Shown piece by piece: positions 1-8,843 of a stretch of 64,000 nucleotides of DNA. The stretch lies in assembly GCF_022012305.1 (NCBI RefSeq), contig NZ_JAKLTM010000001.1, positions 620,001 to 684,000 of the forward strand. The letters run 5' to 3'. Under the pieces are notes generated by a model, which saw only the letters and a list, made by a program, of their open reading frames with translations, had not been told where the DNA came from and did not search any database. A program made the position numbers and the translations under genes. Each line of letters opens with the position of its first letter. Position 1 is the first letter of the stretch. The stretch is from Ramlibacter paludis. Its GTDB lineage: Bacteria; Pseudomonadota; Gammaproteobacteria; Burkholderiales; Burkholderiaceae_C.

Positions 1-311
1 GCGCGGCTCTTGCCCTGGCTGTCGATGCTGCGCCGGAGCAGAAGGGAGTCGCCGGCGTCGAAGCCGGCCTCCTGCAGCCACGGCACCAGTGCGTCGGGCA
101 ACTCGAATTCGGCGGAGATCTCCGCCCGCGTGGCGCCTTCGCGCACCACGGTGGCCTCGGCGCGCGCGCCCAGCGCCAGCTGCAGCGCATCGACCAGGAT
201 GGACTTGCCCGCGCCGGTTTCGCCGGTGAGCACGGAAAAACCGTCGCCCAGGTCGAGTTCGAGCTCGCGGACGATCACGAAATCACGGAGAGCAATGCGT
301 TTGAGGCTCAT
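1..311 (-). CDS. recN: DNA repair protein RecN, N-terminal part (cut by window edge)
   Basis: The reverse strand from the ATG at 311 encodes the start of RecN, an SMC-like ATPase that acts at double-strand breaks. The translated start shows a beta strand followed by a Walker A P-loop (GETGAGKS, about residues 31-38) and the typical RecN segment ending in [10 protein letters not shown]. Only about 103 codons are present; the rest lies left of position 1. Its ATG overlaps the TGA of nadK by 4 bp (308-311), so the two genes are probably cotranscribed and translationally coupled. This nadK-recN order is common in betaproteobacteria. The family call is firm; nothing can be said of the missing C-terminal part. 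Confidence 0.93.
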   Translation of the reverse strand, partial: MSLKRIALRDFVIVRELELDLGDGFSVLTGETGAGKSILVDALQLALGARAEATVVREGATRAEISAEFELPDALVPWLQEAGFDAGDSLLLRRSIDSQGKSR

Positions 312-1201
312 GCGCCCTCGTTCCAGTGCAGTTTCTTGCGCAGCGTATCGAAATAGGTCCAGCCCTTCGGGTGCAGGAAGCGCACCTTGTGCTGTGACCT
401 GCGCACCGAGATGCGGTCGCCGTGCAGCAGCGAGGCCAGCGACTGCATGTCGAAATTGGCGCTGGCGTCACGGCCGGCCACCAGTTCGATGCCGATCTCC
501 ACGCTGTCCGGCAGCACGATGGGCCGGTTCGACAAGGTGTGCGGCGCGATCGGCACCAGCACCCAGCCGTGGATGGATGGGTGCAGCAGCGGCCCGCCCG
601 CCGACAGCGCATAGGCGGTCGACCCGGTGGGCGAGGCCACGATCAGGCCGTCGGCGCGCTGGTTGGCCACGAAATGGCCGTCCACCTCCACCCGCAGTTC
701 CACCATGCCGGAGGTGGCGCCACGGTTCACCACCACGTCGTTCATGGCCAGCGCGTCGAACACGCACTGGCCGTCGCGCAACACCCGCGCGTGCATCAGG
801 GTGCGCTGGTCCTCCTCGTACTCGCCCGCCAGCATGGGCGGCAGCACGGTGCGGAAGTGCTCCAGGGGGATGTCGGTGATGAAACCCAGCCGGCCCTGGT
901 TGATGCCGATCAGGGGCACGCCGTGGCGCGCGAGCTGGCGCCCTATCCCCAGCATGGTGCCGTCGCCGCCCACCACCAGCCCCAGGTCGCACTGGGCGCC
1001 GATCTCGGCAACCTCGAGGGTGGGATAACCCGCGAGTCCCGCATTGGAGGCGGTGTCGCGTTCCACCACCACTTCGCAGCCCTGGGCCGCCAAAAAATTC
1101 GCAATGTCGTCCATCGCGGCGCGCGTGGAGGCCGCCACCGCCGGCGGAACCGCGGCGTGGTACTTGCCGATCAGCGCGACCTGCCGGAAGATGGATTTCA
1201 T
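308..1201 (-). CDS. nadK: NAD kinase
   Basis: Cytosolic ATP-NAD kinase making NADP from NAD. The 297-residue product has the family length and both hallmark motifs: GGDGTML (the catalytic Asp in the GGDGT loop, mid N-terminal half) and [10 protein letters not shown] just after it, with a second conserved block at SPTGSTAY. The ATG at 1201 is chosen; a TTG two codons upstream is in frame but has no advantage. The gene is divergent from hrcA, with only about 30-40 bp between them, so both promoters must be packed into a very short AT-rich stretch (1202-1239). Its stop codon overlaps the recN start. Confidence 0.96.
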   Translation of the reverse strand: MKSIFRQVALIGKYHAAVPPAVAASTRAAMDDIANFLAAQGCEVVVERDTASNAGLAGYPTLEVAEIGAQCDLGLVVGGDGTMLGIGRQLARHGVPLIGINQGRLGFITDIPLEHFRTVLPPMLAGEYEEDQRTLMHARVLRDGQCVFDALAMNDVVVNRGATSGMVELRVEVDGHFVANQRADGLIVASPTGSTAYALSAGGPLLHPSIHGWVLVPIAPHTLSNRPIVLPDSVEIGIELVAGRDASANFDMQSLASLLHGDRISVRRSQHKVRFLHPKGWTYFDTLRKKLHWNEGA

Positions 1202-1239
1202 CGGCAAATTACATCACTAAAATCGCCAACGTGACCCCC

Positions 1240-2244
1240 ATGAAGCTCGACGACCGCGCCAAGCTGTTGCTGAAAGCCCTGATCGAGCGCTACATCGCCG
1301 AGGGGCAGCCGGTAGGCTCGCGCACGCTTTCGCGCGCCTCGGGGCTGGAACTCTCGCCCGCCACCATCCGCAACGTGATGTCGGACCTGGAGGAACTGGG
1401 CCTGGTCGCCAGCCCGCACACCTCCGCCGGGCGCATCCCCACCGCCCGTGGTTACCGGTTGTTCGTCGACACGATGCTGACCGCCAAGCGTGACGACTTC
1501 GCGACACCGTCGCTGCCGGCCGACCAGCCGCAGAAGGTGATCGCCAACGCGGCGCACATGTTGTCGAACCTGTCGCAGTTCGTCGGCGTGGTGGTCGCGC
1601 CGCGCCGCAGCTCGGTCTTTCGCCACATCGAATTCCTGCGCCTTTCGGAGCGCCGCTTCCTGGTGATCATCGTGTCGCCCGACGGCGACGTGCAGAACCG
1701 CGTGGTGCACACCGCCGCGGACTACACCCAGTCGCAGCTGGCCGAAGCCGCCAACTTCCTGAACGCCAACTACGCCGGCCTGGCGATGGAGGAAGTGCGC
1801 TCGCGCCTGAAGAACGAGGTGGACGCCTTGCGCAGCGAGATCGTGGTGCTGATGCAGACCGCGGTGGAGGCCAGCTCGCAGGCCATGAACGAGGACCAGG
1901 AGGAAGTCGTGATCTCCGGCGAGCGCAACCTGCTGGCCGTGAGCGACCTGAGCGACATGGCCCACCTGCGCCGCGCCTTCGAGCTGTTCGAGCAGAAGAC
2001 GCAACTGATGCGCCTGCTGGACGTCTCCAGCCAAGCGGAAGGCGTGCGCATCTTCATCGGCGGCGAGAGCCACATCGTTCCGTTCGAGGACCTCTCGGTG
2101 GTGAGCGCGCCCTACGAAGTGGACGGCCACGTGGTCGGCACGCTCGGCGTGATCGGCCCGACGCGCATGGCCTACGACCGCATGATCCAGATCGTCGACA
2201 TCACGTCGAAGCTGGTGAGCAACGCGCTGAGCCACAAGTCCTGA
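1240..2244 (+). CDS. hrcA: Heat-inducible transcription repressor HrcA
   Basis: HrcA represses class I heat-shock genes (groESL, dnaK) by binding CIRCE operators and is itself tuned by GroEL. The product (334 residues from the ATG at 1240; a GTG three codons upstream at 1231 is also in frame) begins with a winged-helix domain carrying the family signature PVGSRTLSR and [14 protein letters not shown], then HTSAGRIPT and GYR, then the GAF-like dimer domain ending in a conserved GPTRM.Y segment. It is divergent from nadK. I saw no CIRCE inverted repeat in its upstream gap, so autoregulation is not evident here. A TAAAAT at 1218-1223 could be a -10 box. Confidence 0.95.
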   Translation: MKLDDRAKLLLKALIERYIAEGQPVGSRTLSRASGLELSPATIRNVMSDLEELGLVASPHTSAGRIPTARGYRLFVDTMLTAKRDDFATPSLPADQPQKVIANAAHMLSNLSQFVGVVVAPRRSSVFRHIEFLRLSERRFLVIIVSPDGDVQNRVVHTAADYTQSQLAEAANFLNANYAGLAMEEVRSRLKNEVDALRSEIVVLMQTAVEASSQAMNEDQEEVVISGERNLLAVSDLSDMAHLRRAFELFEQKTQLMRLLDVSSQAEGVRIFIGGESHIVPFEDLSVVSAPYEVDGHVVGTLGVIGPTRMAYDRMIQIVDITSKLVSNALSHKS

Positions 2245-2271
2245 GCGCCGGCGCTCATCGCGCGCACTGAA

Positions 2272-3476
2272 TCAGCGCCCGCGCAGGATGGCATCGATGT
2301 GCTGCGCCACAAGCGGATCCTCCAGGATCGCGATGTGGTCGTCGTCGAAGCCGCGCACGGACGCCGCCTGCCGCTGAGCCGCCCAGTGCAGCTGGCTCGC
2401 CAGCGGCACCGTCGTGTCGCGATAGCCGAACACCATGTGATGCTGCACGCCCGTCGGCAGGGGCTGCGCGAACAGGTTGTCGACGAAGGTGCTGCGAGGG
2501 CTCATGTCGCGCCACACCGGCATCACCACGGGGGAATGGTCAACGCCTTTCTGCGCCGCGGCTGCGCCGCGGCTGCGCCGCCAAATGGCGAGGAGATGGA
2601 GACGAAGTTGCGCACGTAGCGGCATTCCCCCGCGTCCCGGCAGTCCTGGAGGAAGGAGCGCACGACCAGCCCGCCCATGCTGTGCGCCACCACGTGGAGC
2701 CCGGTGAAGCGGCGCTCCAGCCACAGCTGGTTCAGCATGGCGAGCAGGCCGGTGCCGACCACGTCGAGGTCCAGCCCGGAGGGGTAATAGAAGAACCAGG
2801 GCTGGAAGCGGCTGCGGTCCAGGCCCCGCACCAGCGCATCGAAGTCGCGCGGCGAACCGCCCATGCCATGCACCAGCAGGACCGGCGTGCGGTCCGCCGC
2901 GTAGGGCTGCTGGAAGTAGATGCCCGCGAGTCCCTCGCGCATGAAACTGACCGGCTTCCACATCCCTTCGCGCGCCTTCTCGCGGTCGAAGCGCGGATCG
3001 TCCAGGCCGGCCACCGTTCCCAGCTGCGTGGGCACGCCCCCGATCAGGCGATCGCGGGCGGCGAAGAGGCTGCCCTGGGGGCGCATGGGTGGCGCCGCCT
3101 GGTCGGCGGCAGGCCGGAGCTGCAGCCTGAGCGGATCGCGCGCAGGACCAGCGGGAAGTGGATGCCAGGCGAAGGGCTCTTCCGCGTCGTATTGCAGGTT
3201 GCCGTTGGCGTCGTGGAAGGCGAAGACGCTGCGCGCCGAGCGGTGCACGAGCGCCTCGAACGGACCGGCCCCGTCGAACACCTTGAAGCTGAGCGTGTGG
3301 CCCTCGCCATCGAGCGAGACCAGCAGCAGCGTGCAGTCCTGGCACGCATCGAAGCGGAGCGTTCCGCCCACCGTGGCCACCGTGGCGTCGTAGACCTGCA
3401 GTTCGTCCTTGAGGGACAGCAGCTGGCCGCAGCCGGGAAGCAGGAGCACCAGCGCGGCGGCGAAGAGGCGGCTCAT
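2272..3476 (-). pseudogene. Lipoprotein alpha/beta hydrolase (esterase/lipase-like), frameshifted by an 11-bp repeat unit
   Basis: The ATG at 3476 starts a lipoprotein signal ending in LLLPGC (lipobox), followed by an unknown N-terminal part and an alpha/beta-hydrolase domain with LLVHGMGG (oxyanion loop) and VAHSMGGLVVR (nucleophile Ser), so the protein would be a membrane-anchored esterase or lipase. The reading frame breaks at about 2550-2580 and meets a TGA near 2523. The second frame continues with KGVDHSPVVMPVWRDMSP to a stop at 2272 and carries the missing C-terminal part, including a plausible catalytic His (DDDHIAIL). The break coincides exactly with an 11-bp tandem repeat; removing one unit restores one open frame of about 397 residues. 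Either a true inactivation, a phase-variable gene, or an assembly error. Confidence 0.85.
2551..2581. repeat. 11-bp tandem repeat inside the hydrolase gene
   Basis: Two full copies and 9/11 of a third of the unit CTGCGCCGCGG. Eleven is 2 modulo 3, so each gain or loss shifts the frame. With one unit fewer the two halves of the hydrolase join in frame. Confidence 0.9.
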
Positions 3477-3560
3477 GCGGCGGGAGTGTGGAGGCCGCCT
3501 TCCTGGCGCGCACTTGGACCAAGGTCTCACGAGCATCCGCCGCCTACAATCCTCGCTGGC

Positions 3561-3637
<77 letters not shown>

Positions 3638-3657
3638 GTCCCCGCGCATCCGCGCCC

Positions 3658-5868
3658 TCAAGCCACCGCCGGCAAGCCCGCCAACAGCTTGTCCAGCGTG
3701 ATCGGATAGTCCCGCACCCGCACGCCGGTGGCGTTGTAGATCGCGTTCGCCACCGCTGCTCCCACCCCGCAGATCCCGAGCTCCCCGACACCCTTGGCCT
3801 TCATCGGCGAGGAAATCGGGTCGGTCTCGTCCAGGAAGATCACGTCCTGGTGCGGGATGTCGGCATGCACCGGCACCTCGTAGCTGGCGAGGTCGTGGTT
3901 GACGAAGAAGCCGCGCCGCTTGTCGACGGCCAGTTCCTCCATCAGCGCCGCGCCCACGCCCATGGTCATCGCGCCGATCACCTGGCTGCGCGCCGCCTTC
4001 GGGTTCAGGATGCGGCCGGCCGCGCAGACGGCCAGCATGCGGCGCACCCGCACTTCGCCGGTGGCGGCGTCGACGGCGACCTCGACGAAGTGGGCACCGA
4101 AGGTGGACTGCTGGTACTTCTTGTCCAGGTCCCCGTATTCGATGAAGTCTTCGCCGACCAGGCCGTCGCTGCCCGCCACTTCGGCCAGCGGCATCGAGCG
4201 TTCGCCCGAACGCACCATGCCGTCGGCGAACTCCACGTCCGCCGCGGGCATGCCCGCCTTCTTCGCGATCGCTTCCCGCAGCTTCATGCACGCCGCATAC
4301 ACACCCGACGTCGAGTTGTTGCCGCCCCACTGGCCGCCGGAACCGCAGGACACGGGGAACGCAGAATCGCCCAGCCGCACGAAGACCTTCGCGAGCGGCA
4401 CGCCCATGGTCTCGGCGGCGGTCTGCGCGATGATGGTGTAGCTGCCGGTGCCGATGTCGGTCATGTCCGTTTCCACGGTCACCATGCCGCGGTTGTCCAG
4501 GCGCACGCGCGCGGCGGACTTGGTCAGCAGGTTGTTGCGGAAGGCCGCGGCCACGCCCATGCCCACCAGCCAGCGGCCGTCGCGCACCTGGGCCGGTTTC
4601 GCATTGCGCTTGTTCCAGCCGAAGCGGTCCGCGCCGGTGCGCAGGCACTCCACCAGCTTGCGCTGCGAGAAGGGCCGGCCCGGCTTCTCCGGATCCATCT
4701 GCGTGTCGTTGGCGATGCGGAACTCCACCGGGTCCATGCCCAGCTTCTCCGCCATTTCGTCCATGGCGATTTCCAGCACCATCAGGCCGGGCGCCTCGCC
4801 GGGCGCGCGCATGGCGTTGCCTTCGGGCAGGTCCAGCACCGCGAGGCGCGTGGTCGTCAGGCGGTTGGCGCCGGCGTAGAGCAGGCGCGTCTGGTTGACG
4901 GCCGTTTCGGCCGAGCCGTCCGGCAGGTTGCCCGACCAGCCTTCGTGCGCGATGGCGGTGATCTTGCCGTCGCGGGTGGTGCCGATGCGCACGCGCTGGA
5001 TGGTTGCCGGCCGGTGCGTCGTGTTGTTGATCATCACCGGGCGTTGCAGGGCGACTTTCACCGGGCGCTTGGCGGCCCGCGCGCCCAGCGAAGCCAGCAG
5101 AACGTCGGCGCGCAGGAACAGCTTGCCGCCGAAGCCGCCGCCGATGAAGGGCGAGACCAGGCGCACGTTGGCCTTGGGGATGCCCAGCGTCTTGGCCAGG
5201 TCGCCCACGCTCCAGGCGACCATCTGGTTGGATGTCCACACCGTCAGCTTGTCGCCCTTCCAGGCGGCGACGGTGGCGTGCGGTTCCATCATGGCGTGCG
5301 ACTGGTCGGGCGTCGTGTAGCTCGCGTCCAGTTGCACAGGCGCCGTCGGGAACGTGCCTTCGAAATCGCCCACCTTGGATTGCGGCGGGCCGGCAAAGGC
5401 CGTCGGCTTGGGCATCTTGGCGCCGGCCTTCTCGGCCTGCAGGTCGAACTTGCCGGGCGTGCGCTCGTAGGTGACCTTCACCAGCTGCGCCGCGGCTCGC
5501 GCTTCCTCGATGCTGCGGGCGACGACCAGCGCCACGGCCTGGTGGTAGTGGTCCACCTGCGGGCCTGCCAGCAACTTGGCGGTGTTGAAGTTGCCCTTGC
5601 CCAGCTTGCCGGCGTTGCGCGCGGTGACGATGGTGATGACGCCCGGCGCCGCGCGCGCGGCAGCCAGGTCCATGGAGGCGATCCGGCCCTTGGCGATGCC
5701 GGCGCCGACCACGTAGCCGTACGCGGCATCGGGCGCGACGTCGTGACGCTCGTAGGCATAAGGCGCCGTGCCGGTCGTCTTCAGCGGTCCTTCGACGCGG
5801 TCGGTCGGCTTGCCGATGACCTTCAGCTGGTCGATGGGGTTGGTGGTTGCGGGAGTGTCGAACTTCAT
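3658..5868 (-). CDS. paoC: Aldehyde oxidoreductase, molybdenum-binding subunit (PaoC/YagR type)
   Basis: Large subunit of a periplasmic xanthine-oxidase-family aldehyde oxidoreductase that binds the molybdenum cytosine dinucleotide cofactor. The 736-residue product matches the PaoC length (about 732). Features: N-terminal segment KVIGKPTDRVEGPLKTTG, molybdopterin-binding loops (SPFIGGGFGGK; GSGGQWGGN), and near the C-terminus KGVGELGICG, whose Glu is the expected catalytic base. It is the last gene of paoA-paoB-paoC; its ATG follows the paoB stop by one base. The usual fourth gene, the XdhC-like chaperone paoD, is not next to it. Function in aldehyde detoxification is inferred from the family. 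Confidence 0.93.
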   Translation of the reverse strand: MKFDTPATTNPIDQLKVIGKPTDRVEGPLKTTGTAPYAYERHDVAPDAAYGYVVGAGIAKGRIASMDLAAARAAPGVITIVTARNAGKLGKGNFNTAKLLAGPQVDHYHQAVALVVARSIEEARAAAQLVKVTYERTPGKFDLQAEKAGAKMPKPTAFAGPPQSKVGDFEGTFPTAPVQLDASYTTPDQSHAMMEPHATVAAWKGDKLTVWTSNQMVAWSVGDLAKTLGIPKANVRLVSPFIGGGFGGKLFLRADVLLASLGARAAKRPVKVALQRPVMINNTTHRPATIQRVRIGTTRDGKITAIAHEGWSGNLPDGSAETAVNQTRLLYAGANRLTTTRLAVLDLPEGNAMRAPGEAPGLMVLEIAMDEMAEKLGMDPVEFRIANDTQMDPEKPGRPFSQRKLVECLRTGADRFGWNKRNAKPAQVRDGRWLVGMGVAAAFRNNLLTKSAARVRLDNRGMVTVETDMTDIGTGSYTIIAQTAAETMGVPLAKVFVRLGDSAFPVSCGSGGQWGGNNSTSGVYAACMKLREAIAKKAGMPAADVEFADGMVRSGERSMPLAEVAGSDGLVGEDFIEYGDLDKKYQQSTFGAHFVEVAVDAATGEVRVRRMLAVCAAGRILNPKAARSQVIGAMTMGVGAALMEELAVDKRRGFFVNHDLASYEVPVHADIPHQDVIFLDETDPISSPMKAKGVGELGICGVGAAVANAIYNATGVRVRDYPITLDKLLAGLPAVA

Positions 5869-5869
5869 G

Positions 5870-6820
5870 TCAGCCCCTTGCCTGTGCCACGGCCGCGGCG
5901 ATGGTGCGCTCCGCCAGCGGGAGCTTGAAGGCGTTGTCGTGGGTGGGCCGGGCGCCGGCAAGCAGTTGCGAGGCGAACGCGCGCGCGCCTTGCGGCAGGC
6001 CGGCTTCCGCCGCTTCGACGCGCCAGGGTTTGTGGGCGACCCCACCCAGCGCGACGCGGCCGCTGCCGTCGCGCTGCACGATGGCGGCGACGGAGACCAG
6101 CGCGAAGGCATACGAAGCGCGGTCGCGCACCTTGCGATAGACGTGCGTGCCGCCCAGCGGACGCGGCAGCGTCACCGCGGTGATCAGCTCGTCGCGTTCG
6201 AGGTTGGTGTCGATGTGCGGCGTGTTGCCGGGCAGGCGATGGAAGTCCGCGATGGGAATGACCCGCGCGCGGCCATCCGGTTTCACGGTTTCCACCTGCG
6301 CGTCGAGCACGCGCATCGCCACCGCCATGTCGCTTGGATGCGTGGCGATGCAGGCTTCGCTGCTGCCCACCACCGCCAGCTGGCGGCTGAAACCACCGAT
6401 CGCGCTGCAGCCGCTGCCGGGCTTGCGCTTGTTGCAGGGCTGGTCGGTGTCGTAGAAGTAAGGGCAGCGCGTGCGCTGCAGCAGGTTGCCCGCGGTGGTC
6501 GCCTTGTTGCGCAGTTGCCCGGACGCGCCCGCCAGCAGCGCACGCGACAGCACGCCGTAGTCGCGCCGCACACGCTCGTCGGCGGCCAGCGCCGTGTTGC
6601 GCACCAGTGCGCCTATGCGCAGGCCGCCTTCCGGCGTGGCTTCGATCTTGTCCAGCGCGAGGCCGTTTACGTCCACCAGGTGGCCGGGCGCCTCGATCTG
6701 CAGCTTCATCAGGTCCAGCAGGTTGGTGCCGCCGGCGATGAACTTCGCATCGGGCCGGCGCGCGACGGCGCCGGCCGCTTCGGCCGGCGAGCCGGCCTTT
6801 TCATAGGTGAAGGCCTTCAT
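5870..6820 (-). CDS. paoB: Aldehyde oxidoreductase, FAD-binding subunit (PaoB/YagS type)
   Basis: Medium subunit of the PaoABC-type complex, carrying electrons from the molybdenum subunit through FAD. The 316 residues match the family (about 318). The FAD-binding signature [13 protein letters not shown] lies near residues 27-39 and the second FAD loop [12 protein letters not shown] near 110-122. The following [15 protein letters not shown] is the extra cysteine stretch that in PaoB-like subunits binds a [4Fe-4S] cluster, which distinguishes them from ordinary xanthine dehydrogenase subunits. It overlaps paoA by 4 bp (6817-6820), so the three genes form one operon. Confidence 0.93.
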   Translation of the reverse strand: MKAFTYEKAGSPAEAAGAVARRPDAKFIAGGTNLLDLMKLQIEAPGHLVDVNGLALDKIEATPEGGLRIGALVRNTALAADERVRRDYGVLSRALLAGASGQLRNKATTAGNLLQRTRCPYFYDTDQPCNKRKPGSGCSAIGGFSRQLAVVGSSEACIATHPSDMAVAMRVLDAQVETVKPDGRARVIPIADFHRLPGNTPHIDTNLERDELITAVTLPRPLGGTHVYRKVRDRASYAFALVSVAAIVQRDGSGRVALGGVAHKPWRVEAAEAGLPQGARAFASQLLAGARPTHDNAFKLPLAERTIAAAVAQARG

Positions 6821-7470
6821 GTACGCACCCCTGCAACCTCGCTGATCGCGTCGACGATGTTGGAGTAGGCGCCGCAGCGGCAGATGTTGCCGCTCATGCG
6901 TTCGCGCAGTTCGTCCACCGACAGCAGGGGCTTGGCCGTGATGTCGCCGCTCACGTGGCTGGGGATGCCGCGGCGCAGTTCGTCGAGCGCGCCCACGGCG
7001 GAGCAGATCTGGCCTGGCGTGCAGTAACCGCACTGGTAGCCGTCGTGCTTGACGAAGGCCGCCTGCAAGGGATGCATGCGTTGCGGCGTCCCCAGGCCTT
7101 CGATGGTCGTGACCTTGCTGCCCTGGTGCATCACGGCGAGGGTCAGGCAGGAATTGATGCGTTCGCCGTCCACCAGCACGGTGCAGGCGCCGCACTGTCC
7201 GTGGTCGCAACCTTTCTTGGTGCCGGTGAGTTTCAGGTGCTCGCGCAGCGCGTCGAGCAAGGTGGTGCGCGTGTCGAGCTGCAGCGTGCGGCGCTCGCCG
7301 TTCACTTCCAGCACCACTTCGGTGCCGGCGCCCGAGGCATTGGCGGTGGGTGCGGCGGCCGCGGGCGCTGCGCCGGCTTCGGTCGTCACTGCGGCTGCGG
7401 CCGCCGAGGCGGCGCCGGCGATCAGCACGTCGCGGCGCGAGACGCTGAGGTCGTCTTCGAAACTGTCCAT
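6817..7470 (-). CDS. paoA: Aldehyde oxidoreductase, [2Fe-2S] subunit with Tat signal (PaoA/YagT type)
   Basis: Small iron-sulfur subunit and first gene of the operon, 217 residues. The N-terminus carries a twin-arginine signal ([12 protein letters not shown], followed by an Ala-rich hydrophobic run), so the folded complex is exported by Tat; the other subunits lack their own signal and probably travel with it. The plant-ferredoxin-like cluster motif is [18 protein letters not shown] with a later Cys, and the second, all-helical cluster domain has CGYCTPGQ and GNICRCGAY. Upstream of 7470 is a short gap containing GGAG about 7 bases before the ATG. The family assignment is firm; the physiological aldehyde is unknown. 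Confidence 0.93.
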   Translation of the reverse strand: MDSFEDDLSVSRRDVLIAGAASAAAAAVTTEAGAAPAAAAPTANASGAGTEVVLEVNGERRTLQLDTRTTLLDALREHLKLTGTKKGCDHGQCGACTVLVDGERINSCLTLAVMHQGSKVTTIEGLGTPQRMHPLQAAFVKHDGYQCGYCTPGQICSAVGALDELRRGIPSHVSGDITAKPLLSVDELRERMSGNICRCGAYSNIVDAISEVAGVRT

Positions 7471-7557
7471 GAACTCTCCTGGGGGAAATTGCGGCCGAAC
7501 GCAGGAGCTTCACGGACATGCGCCGACGCGAGTGTCGGCTCGGCGCTGACGGGCTTG

Positions 7558-7902
7558 TCAGCCGCGACGCGCGTCCGGCTGCTCGCAGCGCAGCCGCAGC
7601 CTCTCCAGCGCACCCTCATGACGCGCATGGCGTTGCACCAGCCAATCGAGGCCCTTCGCCGCGGCGCGCAGTTCCCACAACGCCTGCGTGAACTCGAAGT
7701 GGCTGATGTGCACCTCCAGCCATTCGGCGTGCAGCCAGGGCAGGCCGGTCGCCGCGCGATGCATCTGCAGCAGCAGGTCGGCCGCGGCGCGGTAGTTCTC
7801 CATCTTCCAATCGGGCTGCGCCAGGGCGCCGATGATCGCCTGGTAAGACTGCAGCGCCGCCATCAGCCGCGCCGCCGGGACCTTGTCGTCGGCTTCTTCC
7901 AC
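7558..7902 (-). CDS. Uncharacterised 114-residue protein
   Basis: I do not recognise a named family. The product is 114 residues, mostly helical by composition, soluble, rich in Leu, Ala, Trp, His and Arg, without a signal peptide or membrane segment. The chosen start is a GTG at 7902 because GGAGAG lies about 8 bases before it. It lies 88 bp downstream of the paoA start on the same strand, upstream of the pao operon, and 64 bp after the Crp-type regulator stop, so it might be read with either. The codon use looks like its neighbours and the opposite frames give poorer proteins, which supports it as a real gene. Confidence 0.7.
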   Translation of the reverse strand: MEEADDKVPAARLMAALQSYQAIIGALAQPDWKMENYRAAADLLLQMHRAATGLPWLHAEWLEVHISHFEFTQALWELRAAAKGLDWLVQRHARHEGALERLRLRCEQPDARRG

Positions 7903-7966
7903 TGTCTGCTCTCCGTACTTGCGAGAGCAACCTTAGCGAGCGGTTCTGTCCGATAACGAACACAGG

Positions 7967-8686
7967 CTAGGCCTTGCGGCCCGCTATCGCGCTTTCGTAT
8001 TCGCCCCGGATGATGCGGTAGCAGGGACAGCTCGCATCTTCCAGGCCGTCGCGGTCCAGGATGCGGATGTGGCCCCGGTTGTACGTGATCAGGCGGCGGT
8101 CCCGCAGCGTGGAGGCGACCTGGCTCACCGTGGCCCGGCGCTCGCCCAGCATGTGGCCCAGGTACTCCTGGGTCAGGTCGAATTCGTCGCCGTTCACGCG
8201 GTCGTGCGTCATCAGCAGCCAGCGGGCGCAACGCTGGAGCGCCGAGTGCGTGCGGTTGCAGGCGCAGCCTTGCGAGGCCTGGATGAACAGCGTGTGTGCG
8301 TAGCGCAGCACGACGTCCGCCACGCCCGGGATGGTGTAAGCGGCCTGCTGGAAGGCCTCGGCTTCCATGCGCCAGCCGTGGCCGCTGACCTGCACGAAAA
8401 GGTCGCCGGGCGAGTGCGGCGCGCCCAGCAGCAGCGAGGCACCGGCCATGCCTTCCTTGCCGATGGTGCCCACTTCCACGCGCCGGCCGCGGTCGTCCGC
8501 CGGCGCCAGCATGGAGATCACACCATCGGCGGGAAACCACACGTTGCGGATCAGGCGGCCGTGCGCCATCACCGGGTCGCCCACGTGCAGTTGCACGAAC
8601 GTCAGTTCCCCGGCTAGTGCCGCCAGCGCCGGCTCGTGGAGCTGCGCCAGCAGGCGATTGCTGCGAAAGTCGGAGTGCTGTTCCAT
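7967..8686 (-). CDS. Crp/Fnr-family transcriptional regulator
   Basis: About 239 residues from the ATG at 8686: N-terminal cyclic-nucleotide-binding-like beta barrel (VWFPADGVISML, VGTIGKEGMAG, the latter typical of a Crp subgroup in alphaproteobacteria and betaproteobacteria) and a C-terminal winged helix with QEYLGHMLGERRATVSQVAS as recognition helix region, followed by RRLITYNRGHI. The C-terminus has CPCYR, a short Cys pair seen in this subgroup. In-frame starts exist at 8695 (ATG) and 8782 (GTG); none has a good ribosome site, so the start is uncertain. It is divergent from the S9 peptidase gene. The ligand is unknown, since the cAMP-binding residues of true Crp are not obvious. Confidence 0.87.
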   Translation of the reverse strand: MEQHSDFRSNRLLAQLHEPALAALAGELTFVQLHVGDPVMAHGRLIRNVWFPADGVISMLAPADDRGRRVEVGTIGKEGMAGASLLLGAPHSPGDLFVQVSGHGWRMEAEAFQQAAYTIPGVADVVLRYAHTLFIQASQGCACNRTHSALQRCARWLLMTHDRVNGDEFDLTQEYLGHMLGERRATVSQVASTLRDRRLITYNRGHIRILDRDGLEDASCPCYRIIRGEYESAIAGRKA

Positions 8687-8843
8687 GGCGCGCATGCTTG
8701 CATCCGCCAGCGCGGCCGTCGTGTCGGAAAAGTTCTTGACCTGCAGAGCCTGCCGTACTTCCAGCGCCACGTAGGAAGGCACGCTGCGCGCGCGTGGCTT
8801 GCGGCCGACGGGGCGGAGGCTCGCCGCGCGTCAAAGTTGGTGC

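Noticed and set aside
1202-1239. CIRCE operator upstream of hrcA
   Set aside because: The gap is too short and has no TTAGCACTC-N9-GAGTGCTAA-like repeat.
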